6,054 bases of DNA, from the NCBI GenBank assembly GCA_007120555.1, contig SKNL01000198.1:1-6054 (forward strand), written 5' to 3'. Shown in pieces: positions 1 through 6,054 of the stretch (position 1 is its first letter; the number at the start of each line of letters is the position of its first letter). A program made the translations under genes and the position numbers. Below the pieces are notes generated by a model that was not told the DNA's origin, made no database searches, and worked only from the letters and a program-made list of their open reading frames with translations. Origin of the DNA: Balneolales bacterium (lineage in GTDB: Bacteria > Bacteroidota > Rhodothermia > Balneolales > Natronogracilivirgulaceae).

Positions 1-598
1 GCGCATCATCCCGACGGAAATCCTGCTGCAGGCCTATGCCCAGGGGATTTTTCCCATGGCAGAGTCACGGGACGACCCCGTAGTCAACTGGTATTCCGCC
101 CGCCGCCGCGGCATCATCCCCCTCGAGGAATTCCACGTCTCGAAGAAGGTGCGCCGCCTCATCCGCAAAAAACCCTACCGGTGGACCGTAAACAAAGACT
201 TCCGGGGAGTGATGGAGGGATGCGCCGATCGCGAGTCGACCTGGATCTCCGACCGTATCATCGCCTCCTTTGAGGCCCTGCACGAGCTCGGCCACGCTCA
301 TTCAGTCGAGATATGGCAGGATGACCGGCTGGTGGCCGGCGTCTACGGCGCCTCGCTGCGCGCCGCATTTTTTGCCGAGTCCATGTTCCAGCGCGTCCCC
401 GAAATGGGCAAAGTGGCACTCTGGCACTGCCATCAGGTTCTGGTGGATGGGGGATTCCGGCTTTGGGACGTCCAGTTTCACACTCCGCACCTCGCCCGGT
501 TCGGATGCCGGGAAATCGGTGCAAAAGAATACCGTCACCTGCTGGCCAAAGCCCTTCGTCAGAATGCACGGTTTGGTGGCACAGAAGGGGCATTCTAG
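1..598 (+). CDS. aat: Leucyl/phenylalanyl-tRNA-protein transferase (5' end cut off by window)
   Basis: This enzyme transfers Leu or Phe from a charged tRNA to proteins with an N-terminal Lys or Arg, marking them for ClpS/ClpAP degradation (bacterial N-degron pathway, cytoplasm). The frame is already open at base 2 and reads LLQAYAQGIFPMA, the family's N-terminal signature. The ATG at 56 is therefore the internal Met of GIFPMA, not the start, and only a few to some twenty residues are missing. Family landmarks follow in order: NWYS, a TWI element, HAHSVE (about 293-310), YGAS, ESMF (Glu codon at 377), and WDVQ with the Asp (467) and Gln (473) corresponding to the essential DxQ of E. coli Aat, then HLARFG. 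The stop is TAG at 596-598. Around ESMF the sequence departs from the usual GESMFS...ASK pattern (AESMFQ...MGK), but all catalytic positions I know are present. It lies 65 bases before the helicase on the same strand. Confidence 0.95.
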   Translation, partial: RIIPTEILLQAYAQGIFPMAESRDDPVVNWYSARRRGIIPLEEFHVSKKVRRLIRKKPYRWTVNKDFRGVMEGCADRESTWISDRIIASFEALHELGHAHSVEIWQDDRLVAGVYGASLRAAFFAESMFQRVPEMGKVALWHCHQVLVDGGFRLWDVQFHTPHLARFGCREIGAKEYRHLLAKALRQNARFGGTEGAF

Positions 599-602
599 GG
601 GT

Positions 603-635
603 TCTGTTACGAAAGCATTTATTTTCGTATCTTTA
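603..635 (+). promoter_or_regulatory. Candidate Bacteroidota-type promoter for the helicase gene
   Basis: TATCTTTA at 628-635 matches seven of eight positions of the Bacteroidota -7 element TAnnTTTG. TCTG at 603-606 lies 21 bases upstream as a three-of-four match to the -33 TTTG. The implied transcription start, near 640, leaves a leader of roughly 20 bases before the TTG at 664. The match was found by eye in an AT-rich gap, so chance is possible. Read-through from aat could also express the helicase. Confidence 0.35.
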
Positions 636-663
636 AAATTACGCCTTATAAATACAGAAGACA

Positions 664-2307
664 TTGAATACAGAAAAATTTACTGATCTTGGCATCAGTG
701 CGCCCATCCTGAAAGCGATCAAGGATATGGGCTACGAAGCACCAACAAAAGTACAGGCCGCCGCCATCCCCGCGATCCGTGAGGGACGCGATGTGGCGGG
801 ACAGGCACAGACCGGCACCGGCAAAACCGCCGCTTTCGCCATTCCACTGCTGGAGGATATCGACCCGAAACTGCGGACGGTCCAGGCCATCGTGATGTGC
901 CCCACCCGCGAACTGGCCGTCCAGGTGACCGGCGAGATCATCAAACTCGCAAAATATCTGCCCGGGATTCACGCGACCCCGGTGTATGGCGGACAGCCCA
1001 TCCAGCGGCAGATCAAACAGATAAAAGACGGATCGCAGATCGTGGTGGGAACGCCCGGACGCGTGATCGATCACCTCAAGCGCGGCACGTTGTCCCTGAA
1101 CCTGCTCAAGATGGTCGTGCTGGACGAGGCCGACGAAATGCTCAACATGGGATTTCGGGAGGATATCGAGACCATCCTGAGCTACACACCGGAGGATGTG
1201 CAGCGGCAGACGGTCATGTTTTCGGCCACCATGTCGCCGGAGATCCGCAAGATTATGGCCCAGTATTTCCACGACCCCGTCACCGTGACAGTGGAGGGAA
1301 AAACCCCGTCTGCAGAAGGGATCACCCACTATGTCGTGGAAGTGCGCGACTCCATGCGCACCGAAGGACTCTGCCGGCTGATAGACCTGCAGAACTATAC
1401 TTTGTCCCTGGTATTCTGCAACACAAAACGGACCTGCGACCAGCTTGTCGAGGATATCCGTTCACGCGGATACGCCGCTGATGCGCTGCACGGAGATATG
1501 ACCCAAAGGGTGCGCGACAAGGTAATGCGCTCTTTCCGCGAAGGCCGGATCGAAGTGCTCGTGGCCACCGATGTGGCCGCCCGCGGCCTTGATGTGGAAA
1601 ACGTGGACGCGGTGTTCAATTATGACATCCCGCAGGACCCCGAGTACTATGTTCACCGGATAGGGCGCACCGGCCGGGCCGGAAAGACAGGCGTAGCCTA
1701 CACGTTTGCAACCGGCCGCAAGTACCGCAACATCCGCTATATCGAAAACAAGCTGAAGATGCGCTTTCCGGTCATTCCGCTGCCCTCCATGAAACAGGTG
1801 GCGGCATCGGTGCGCGATGCGATTCTGGACGATGTGCGCGAGGTGCTCGAATCCGGCGGACTTCGTCCATACGTAGAGCAGATCGAAACCATTGCCGAGG
1901 GTGGATTTGCACCCGTTGAAGTGGCTGCCGCACTGCTGAAGTTGCGGGAGGAATCGTCCGTATCGGACCGCTATCGCAGTCCCGATGACGAAACTACCGG
2001 CAAAAGCCAGGAAAAATGGAAAGACCGGCCAGATCCTGCCAGGCGGAGAAAGCCAGAGAGACAGGGCGGCGGACGAAAACCATGGGAATCTGAAAGCAGG
2101 CAGGCCGGTGGCTTTGAGGAGAAAAGCGAATTTGATACGGAAGATCGTCCACGGAAAAAAGCAGCAAAATACAGCACCAGGAAAAAGAAAGACAAAACCG
2201 GCAAGGCATCAGGAAAAGCAAAAAAAGAGCCCTTTTATGCTCCATTCGTGAAGAAAAAAGGGTCTGGGAAGCAAGGCGGCAGCGGAAAGGGAAAAGACCG
2301 CGGGTAA
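664..2307 (+). CDS. DEAD-box ATP-dependent RNA helicase, DeaD/CsdA type, with basic disordered tail
   Basis: This is a 547-residue ATP-dependent RNA helicase, probably acting in RNA decay, ribosome assembly or cold adaptation. All motifs are present: Q motif (F6 to Q31), motif I AQTGTGKT (48-55), PTREL (80-84), GG (109-110), TPGR (130-133), DEAD (154-157), SAT (187-189), LVFCNT (249-254), ATDVAARGLD (301-310) and HRIGRTGRAG (331-340). Residues 353-428 resemble the dimerisation region after the core in E. coli CsdA, including an AAALLK element (421-426). From about 430 the chain becomes a Lys/Arg/Gly-rich low-complexity tail, where CsdA carries an RRM-like RNA-binding domain that I do not see here. 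The start is TTG at 664: an in-frame TAA lies at 649-651, and the next Met (residue 22) would destroy the Q motif. No Shine-Dalgarno sequence is well placed. The gene converges with the T9SS gene downstream. The helicase call is secure; the exact paralogue (deaD, csdA, rhlE) is less so. Confidence 0.96.
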   Translation: MNTEKFTDLGISAPILKAIKDMGYEAPTKVQAAAIPAIREGRDVAGQAQTGTGKTAAFAIPLLEDIDPKLRTVQAIVMCPTRELAVQVTGEIIKLAKYLPGIHATPVYGGQPIQRQIKQIKDGSQIVVGTPGRVIDHLKRGTLSLNLLKMVVLDEADEMLNMGFREDIETILSYTPEDVQRQTVMFSATMSPEIRKIMAQYFHDPVTVTVEGKTPSAEGITHYVVEVRDSMRTEGLCRLIDLQNYTLSLVFCNTKRTCDQLVEDIRSRGYAADALHGDMTQRVRDKVMRSFREGRIEVLVATDVAARGLDVENVDAVFNYDIPQDPEYYVHRIGRTGRAGKTGVAYTFATGRKYRNIRYIENKLKMRFPVIPLPSMKQVAASVRDAILDDVREVLESGGLRPYVEQIETIAEGGFAPVEVAAALLKLREESSVSDRYRSPDDETTGKSQEKWKDRPDPARRRKPERQGGGRKPWESESRQAGGFEEKSEFDTEDRPRKKAAKYSTRKKKDKTGKASGKAKKEPFYAPFVKKKGSGKQGGSGKGKDRG

Positions 2308-2309
2308 CG

Positions 2310-2350
2310 AAAAAAAACCGGAGCCAATGGAAAACCAGTTGGATCCGGTT
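2310..2350 (-). terminator. Intrinsic terminator of the T9SS-protein gene at the convergent junction
   Basis: An inverted repeat spans 2316-2350. AACCGGA (2316-2322) pairs with TCCGGTT (2344-2350), CCAA (2324-2327) with TTGG (2339-2342), and TGG (2328-2330) with CCA (2335-2337), around an AAAA loop (2331-2334). There is one G/A mismatch (2323/2343) and one bulged G (2338), giving about 14 base pairs. The plus-strand A-run 2310-2317 reads as eight Us directly after the stem on the minus strand, the classic rho-independent layout. It lies 36 bases past the TAA of the minus-strand gene. On the plus strand the stem is not followed by a U-run. Confidence 0.85.
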
Positions 2351-2363
2351 AGTAAACCTGCTG

Positions 2364-2390
2364 TTTCCTGTCAGGAAAGTCTTTCTTATT
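2364..2390 (+). terminator. Weak candidate terminator for the helicase gene
   Basis: TTTCC (2364-2368) can pair with GGAAA (2374-2378) around a five-base loop, followed by a T-rich stretch (2380-2390) that overlaps the end of the opposing gene. The stem is short and AT-rich, so it would be weak alone. The larger hairpin at 2316-2350 just upstream may help stop or stabilise the plus-strand transcript. Confidence 0.3.
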
Positions 2391-4182
2391 TGACCACGGT
2401 CATTTTGCGGTTCAGCACGTTTCCGCCGGCTTCAAGGCGGTAGACATAGATGCCACTGGAAAGCATTGATGCGTCAAAGGTTGCCGAGTGCATACCGGCC
2501 CGGAACGTCGCATCGGCCAGTTTCGCGACCCTCCGTCCCAGCAGGTCATGGACCGATAGCGTCACGTGCTGTTCGGCATTCATTTCCCAAAAGATCCGCG
2601 TTTCGGGATTGAACGGGTTGGGATAGTTCTGGTGCAGTGCCATGCCGGCAGCCAGCTCGTGTTCTTGTTCTTCTTCGGCCGAAGTTTCCGTGGTGGCGCC
2701 CAGGTACTCGCCGGTGACCGCATCCACCAAATGGTTGTGGATTTCGTGGAAGTCTCGCTCCCATTCCTCGTTGAAAGTCTCTATATGCACCTCAAGATGC
2801 CAGAACGGATTGGAATCTTCATCCAGGATATCCGGGAACATGTTATACCCGCTGTGGAGATTGTAGTCGATGCGTGCGAATGCATCCTGCGGGGCCTGCT
2901 CAAGCTGTTGTTGCAGTCCGGCGTTCATCGAGGTGGTGAGCGCGTGGACGGAGCCGAAGCGCAGGTCGATGGACTTGAAGTGACCTTCGGGCGGACGATC
3001 CTCTTCCGGGATGTCGCTCAGCGGGAAGATATTCTGGCTGAAGATCTCGCCGTTTCGTGTCAGGAAAAAATAGACCATCTCTATATCCTCATCAAACCAG
3101 GCGGCCATCCAGTCGCTTGATTTTCCGACAGGCATGTCGGGCAACAGGTCCTCCTCGCGCCCGAAAGCCTGGATCAGTGCGGCACCCTGGTTGATATCCA
3201 CCATTTGATTTCCAAGCTTGCCATAGATATCCATGAAATCGAGGAATTCCAATTCATCCTCGCTGGAAAAAACAAGTTTGCCGAGCAGATTGCCGGTTAG
3301 GGCATCGATCAGGAAATTGGCCTCCACCCATACATTGCGCTCTTCCTCATCGTCCCATGCATGGCCGTCGAACAGCACATCCCAGAAAACCGGCGATTCG
3401 GAGTCAAGGATGCCGGGAAATTCAAAGAAGAATCCGCCCAGATTGTAATCAACATCGAACCAACCGTCCAGTTCGGTGATGTAGAGGTAGTCATCGAGGC
3501 CGAAGCTGCGGGCAGCGGCAAGGGCCGACTTGCTTGATATGAAGTTTTCCGGAATGGATTTCAGCTCGGTCAAAGGAATGGGCGGAAGCTCCTGCGGCGG
3601 GAAATCGCGCATGTCAGTGACATCGTATTCAACGATTTCGGAACCGACAACCAGAGCGAAGTGGATCAGTGAGTCCAAATCATTGAGATAGGCGACTTCC
3701 CAGAAATAGCTTTCGCCCGTCAGGACGAGCATGTTCCCGTCGGCGGTCAGCTTGTATTCAAAATCATCATACAGGCTGGAATCCTCGCCGTACACGTTGA
3801 CAGGCCGGGCGCCAGGGTCCTCGTCCGCCATGAAGGCGCGGGCAATGGCGAAAGCCTCGCGGGCATCCATCGGTTCGGGCGGGTCTTCGGCCAGGCTCTT
3901 ACGTTTCATGGTGGAAAAGCTTTCACCGGCGAAAGGACTCCATGAACGAAAGATTGTCCTGCTGCGGTCGGCATCGGTCGCAGTGCTGCCATTGTGCAGG
4001 GCTGAAAGTTCCGGAGCGAAGAGCAGGATATCAGGCTCACTGTGTCCGGGTCCGGATTGTCCGGGTATCACCGACTGCGCCTGCAGACAGGTTGCAAACA
4101 GGAATACAAAACCAAACATGAAGATGCAATGATTGCATAAGCCGGCTTTCTGCCGGACAGAAATGGAGGTCATTTTTTTCAT
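2386..4182 (-). CDS. T9SS-exported protein with PepSY-like tandem units, function unknown
   Basis: This is a 598-residue exported protein. The chosen ATG (4182-4180) gives a signal peptide: MKKM, further basic residues, a hydrophobic core (FMFGFVFLF) and probable cleavage near AQS (residue 37). A TTG at 4287 and ATG at 4278 are in frame upstream, but they would bury the signal peptide. Residues 514-598 form a type A T9SS sorting domain: LHQNYPNPFNP, a DLLGRRV strand, FDASMLSSGIYVYRL, and a basic MTVVK end. It is therefore predicted to cross the outer membrane and be released or anchored. The middle (about 106-495) holds four alpha/beta units, each a short helix (AIARAF, ALAAARSF, ALIQAF, ALTTSM) followed by strands. 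Units 2 and 4 carry FW and end in DALTG or DAVTG, like PepSY domains. The protein is acidic. I see no catalytic motif. The gene is the downstream partner of the M28 peptidase and ends before a strong terminator. Export is well supported; PepSY kinship is inferred. Confidence 0.88.
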   Translation of the reverse strand: MKKMTSISVRQKAGLCNHCIFMFGFVFLFATCLQAQSVIPGQSGPGHSEPDILLFAPELSALHNGSTATDADRSRTIFRSWSPFAGESFSTMKRKSLAEDPPEPMDAREAFAIARAFMADEDPGARPVNVYGEDSSLYDDFEYKLTADGNMLVLTGESYFWEVAYLNDLDSLIHFALVVGSEIVEYDVTDMRDFPPQELPPIPLTELKSIPENFISSKSALAAARSFGLDDYLYITELDGWFDVDYNLGGFFFEFPGILDSESPVFWDVLFDGHAWDDEEERNVWVEANFLIDALTGNLLGKLVFSSEDELEFLDFMDIYGKLGNQMVDINQGAALIQAFGREEDLLPDMPVGKSSDWMAAWFDEDIEMVYFFLTRNGEIFSQNIFPLSDIPEEDRPPEGHFKSIDLRFGSVHALTTSMNAGLQQQLEQAPQDAFARIDYNLHSGYNMFPDILDEDSNPFWHLEVHIETFNEEWERDFHEIHNHLVDAVTGEYLGATTETSAEEEQEHELAAGMALHQNYPNPFNPETRIFWEMNAEQHVTLSVHDLLGRRVAKLADATFRAGMHSATFDASMLSSGIYVYRLEAGGNVLNRKMTVVK

Positions 4183-4319
4183 GGCAGAAAGGATTGGTTG
4201 GATGTGCTGGACACGGCTTCCCCAATAATACCCCGTGCTTGCAGATAATGTAATCAAAATCCACGGCAGGTAAAACATTGTAAACAAGTGGAGTGCTCCT
4301 TCGGTGAATCATACGGAGG
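4183..4319 (-). other. Spacer between M28 peptidase gene and T9SS-protein gene
   Basis: This 137-base AT-richer gap lies between two genes on the minus strand. I see no convincing intrinsic terminator for the upstream peptidase gene, so read-through is possible. TATTATTG (minus strand, 4230-4223) matches seven of eight positions of TAnnTTTG. The nearest TTTG (4258-4255) is 24 bases away, longer than the usual 19-21, so an internal promoter is only weakly supported. An AAGGAG (minus strand, about 4301-4296) lies eight bases before the in-frame TTG at 4287 and bears on start choice for the T9SS gene. Confidence 0.4.
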
Positions 4320-5717
4320 TCACCAGGGCAGGCGTTCCGGCATGTCGGCAACGATGAAGGCCATCACGGCTACGGCGGCGACAGACTCGGCGACTTCATC
4401 CGGGTCCAGTTTATCAACGGTATCCTTAAGCGAATGGTGGTACCAGAAGTACTTGTCAGTGACCACATCCAGCCCCATGATCGGAACCCCTTCGCGATAG
4501 AGCGGGCCGATATCCACGGTCCCGTACGCTCCTTCTCGCAGATGCATATCCCGCATGGGCGACATGAGTTCGGCAATGGGTTTGAGCATGTCAAATGCTT
4601 CCTGGGAACCCAGGAAGCCGAATCCAAGCGGTTCAAAAACCCCGAAATCGACCTCGAAGGCCAGCTGATGGCGCTCCAGTTCTCCTTTTTCGATGACCTT
4701 GTCGCGGTAGGCGCGTCCACCCATCACCCCGTTTTCCTCGTTGGTCCAGAAGACAAGCCGGATGGTGCGTTTGGGCTGGAGGCCCATTTCATGGATCAGG
4801 CGCAGGGCCTCCCAGGTCGCCACCACACCGCTGGCATCATCCATAGCTCCGTGACCTATATCCCAGGAGTCAATATGCCCGCCGATGACCACGATCTCCT
4901 CCGGATATTCCGATCCCGGAATCTCCGCGATGACATTCCGTGAAATGGCCGGTTCCTCTTTCAGTTCCGCTTCCATGTAGAGGGTGACGGTGGCGGGATC
5001 GCCGCGCTGGTAGAACCGGTGCAGCAGCATGGCGTCCTCGGCCGAGATGGAGGCGATGGGGATCCGGGGCACTTCGTCGGAGTAGCGGCTCATACCGGTG
5101 TGCGGATGTCCCATGGAGTTGGGGGATACGGCCCGTATCAAGGCACCGATGGCGCCCAGTTCGGAAGCGCGGTCTGCTCCCCATACGCGATATTGCACGG
5201 ATTGACCGTAGTCATGAAACGGCTGGTTGTAGACGACGATTTTGCCATGGACTTCATCCCGCCGCTCCTTGAGTTCTTCAAAGCTTTCCACAACAACGGT
5301 TTGCGCGGTAATTCCCTCGACCGGCGTGCGGATGCTGCCGCCGAGTCCGACCATGGGCAGGTCTTTGTCGTAAGGGTGGACCAGTTTGGCGTATTCGTTG
5401 CCGCGGACCCAGTGGGGCACTTCCACATCCTGCGTGCGGATGACCGGGATGCCGTCGCGCTTAAGTTCCGCGAGTGTCCAGTCGATCGCATCCTCAAGCA
5501 TTTCCGAGCCGCTGAGGCGGTGCGGAAAATAGTCGCTCAGATACGCCAGCCGCTCGTAGGCACGGTGCGTGCTGGTTGCCTGGCGGATGATCTCCGCGGC
5601 AATGTCCTCGTACTGGCTCCTGATATCATTTTCATCGCCACTTTCCGCGGCGGAACTGTTCGGAGAAAACAGCAGCAGGGCCGGAAGAAGTCCGGCAATG
5701 ATAAATCGAGCAAGCAT
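4320..5717 (-). CDS. Exported M28-family zinc peptidase, carboxypeptidase Q (PGCP)-like
   Basis: This is a 465-residue co-catalytic dizinc peptidase, expected to release amino acids from dipeptides or short peptides, probably in the periplasm. The ATG at 5717-5715 starts a signal peptide (MLARF, hydrophobic AGLLPALLLF, cleavage near SSAAES, about residue 25). No T9SS tail is present. Zinc and catalytic residues are all visible: His281 in GGHIDSWD, Asp293 in MDDASG, catalytic Glu327 and ligand Glu328 in TNEENG, Asp357 in EVDFG, and His428 in YHHS. Outside the catalytic core, RLSGS, PHW.RG, GIT, VVYNQPF (161-167), PHTG (205-208), KYFWYHHS and a VADM..LP ending resemble human carboxypeptidase Q as I remember it, and the length is close to its 472 residues. 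The reading frame stays open upstream to 6032, but that part does not look like protein. No Shine-Dalgarno precedes the start. The stop is TGA (4322-4320). The M28/PGCP-like call is firm; the substrate is inferred. Confidence 0.95.
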   Translation of the reverse strand: MLARFIIAGLLPALLLFSPNSSAAESGDENDIRSQYEDIAAEIIRQATSTHRAYERLAYLSDYFPHRLSGSEMLEDAIDWTLAELKRDGIPVIRTQDVEVPHWVRGNEYAKLVHPYDKDLPMVGLGGSIRTPVEGITAQTVVVESFEELKERRDEVHGKIVVYNQPFHDYGQSVQYRVWGADRASELGAIGALIRAVSPNSMGHPHTGMSRYSDEVPRIPIASISAEDAMLLHRFYQRGDPATVTLYMEAELKEEPAISRNVIAEIPGSEYPEEIVVIGGHIDSWDIGHGAMDDASGVVATWEALRLIHEMGLQPKRTIRLVFWTNEENGVMGGRAYRDKVIEKGELERHQLAFEVDFGVFEPLGFGFLGSQEAFDMLKPIAELMSPMRDMHLREGAYGTVDIGPLYREGVPIMGLDVVTDKYFWYHHSLKDTVDKLDPDEVAESVAAVAVMAFIVADMPERLPW

Positions 5718-5816
5718 GGATGAACGGATATGCTTTGGTGTGTTCAAAGTGGATTTTCTTAAGGATAAGCAAGGGGTCATGGCAGCAAATAGTGATATTA
5801 TTGGTAGCGAAACCCT

Positions 5817-5845
5817 CAAAATACGACACTCGCGGATAAAACAAA
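5817..5845 (-). promoter_or_regulatory. Candidate promoter for the M28 peptidase gene
   Basis: On the minus strand TTTG (5845-5842) is followed after 18 bases by TATTTTG (5823-5817). This resembles the Bacteroidota -33/-7 pair TTTG and TAnnTTTG, but the -7 element is one base short. It would give a leader of roughly 95 bases before the ATG at 5717. It is a weak match found by eye in an AT-rich stretch. Confidence 0.25.
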
Positions 5846-5982
5846 GCCATTTTGGTTTACCGGAGCCGATTCCGGAGGAACCTTTTCCACGCCACAACCA
5901 TTTACGGAATGGATATATTGCAGGAATCAGGTATTTGCAGAAATCCGGATACTGCAGGTTTCCAGCCGGTCCGGTCTTTCGC

Positions 5983-6012
5983 TTTCTTTCTCTCCGGCTA
6001 TCCGTAACTTCG
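5983..6012 (+). promoter_or_regulatory. Weak candidate promoter for a divergent gene beyond the window
   Basis: TAACTTCG (6005-6012) matches seven of eight positions of TAnnTTTG, with TTTC (5983-5986) 18 bases upstream as an imperfect -33 element. If real, it would serve a plus-strand gene starting after position 6054, divergent from the peptidase. Nothing in the window confirms such a gene. Confidence 0.15.
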
Positions 6013-6054
6013 GGCAGGGAGGCGATCGACATCCCGGTTCCGCTTGCACGGTGA

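Larger units (their letters stand above)
5718..6054. other. 337-base region upstream of the M28 gene, no supported gene
   Basis: I see no gene here. The peptidase frame stays open on the minus strand to 6032 and a plus-strand frame runs off the window end, but both translations are basic or mixed, without domain character. Visible structure is limited. CCGGA (5860-5864) and TCCGG (5871-5875) form a short inverted repeat. AGCCGG (5964-5969) and CCGGCT (5994-5999) form another, bracketing an almost pure pyrimidine tract (5975-5995). Candidate promoter elements are listed separately. The stretch probably holds the peptidase promoter and perhaps that of a divergent gene beyond the window. Confidence 0.5.

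Noticed and set aside
56..58. ATG at 56 as the start of aat
   Set aside because: The upstream in-frame codons from base 2 encode the conserved LLQAYAQGIFP segment, so this Met is internal.
646..1329. 227-residue minus-strand reading frame opposite the helicase
   Set aside because: It lies antisense to invariant DEAD-box motifs and is His/Gly/Asp-rich shadow sequence.
4139..4151. Lipoprotein signal in the T9SS protein
   Set aside because: No convincing lipobox: the Cys in the FATC segment (codon near 4092) lacks the usual Leu at -3 and Gly/Ala/Ser at -1, and the sequence continues to a better signal-peptidase I site near AQS.
5019..5723. 234-residue plus-strand reading frame opposite the M28 gene
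   Set aside because: It is the antisense of a clearly real coding sequence, and its translation shows no family motifs.
5718..6032. 105-residue N-terminal extension of the M28 peptidase
   Set aside because: It would bury a good signal peptide, has no recognisable domain, and PGCP-like enzymes begin near this signal peptide; the open frame is probably fortuitous.
5569..6054. Plus-strand reading frame running off the window end
   Set aside because: It starts antisense inside the peptidase gene, and its translation lacks protein-like features; no independent start is supported.
1..6054. CRISPR array, insertion sequence, tRNA, rRNA or phage module
   Set aside because: No spaced direct repeats, transposase motifs, terminal inverted repeats or cloverleaf-like sequences were seen on reading both strands.

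Overview
The window most likely comes from a Gram-negative member of the Bacteroidota/Balneolota/Rhodothermota group. The main evidence is a secreted protein ending in a type IX secretion (T9SS) sorting domain with the QNYPNPFNP opening typical of that group. Starts preceded by little or no Shine-Dalgarno sequence, and one reasonable TAnnTTTG-like promoter, agree with this. Coding DNA is moderately GC-rich, while the start and end regions of genes are AT-richer. The secreted protein is visibly acidic, which could fit a saline habitat, but that is only an inference.

Layout. Positions 1-598 (+) hold all but the first residues of aat, the leucyl/phenylalanyl-tRNA-protein transferase of the N-degron pathway. 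After a 65-base gap with a candidate promoter, 664-2307 (+) encodes a DeaD/CsdA-type DEAD-box RNA helicase with a long basic disordered tail and a TTG start. It converges on the next gene, and the 78-base junction (2308-2385) holds a strong intrinsic terminator for the minus strand and a weaker plus-strand candidate. Positions 2386-4182 (-) encode an exported T9SS cargo protein built from about four PepSY-like alpha/beta units without a recognisable enzyme domain. Then 137 bases upstream on the same strand, 4320-5717 (-) encodes an exported M28-family zinc peptidase very like animal carboxypeptidase Q (PGCP). The last 337 bases (5718-6054) hold no gene I can support, only candidate promoter elements and short inverted repeats.

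How they fit together. The two plus-strand genes are housekeeping functions: protein N-terminal tagging for degradation, and RNA remodelling. The two minus-strand genes look like an export-linked pair that may be co-transcribed, since I see no convincing terminator between them. One is a peptidase probably in the periplasm; the other is a surface or secreted protein of unknown role. No mobile element, CRISPR array, tRNA or rRNA is visible. The least explained item is the multi-unit PepSY-like T9SS protein. The rest of the window looks like ordinary chromosome.
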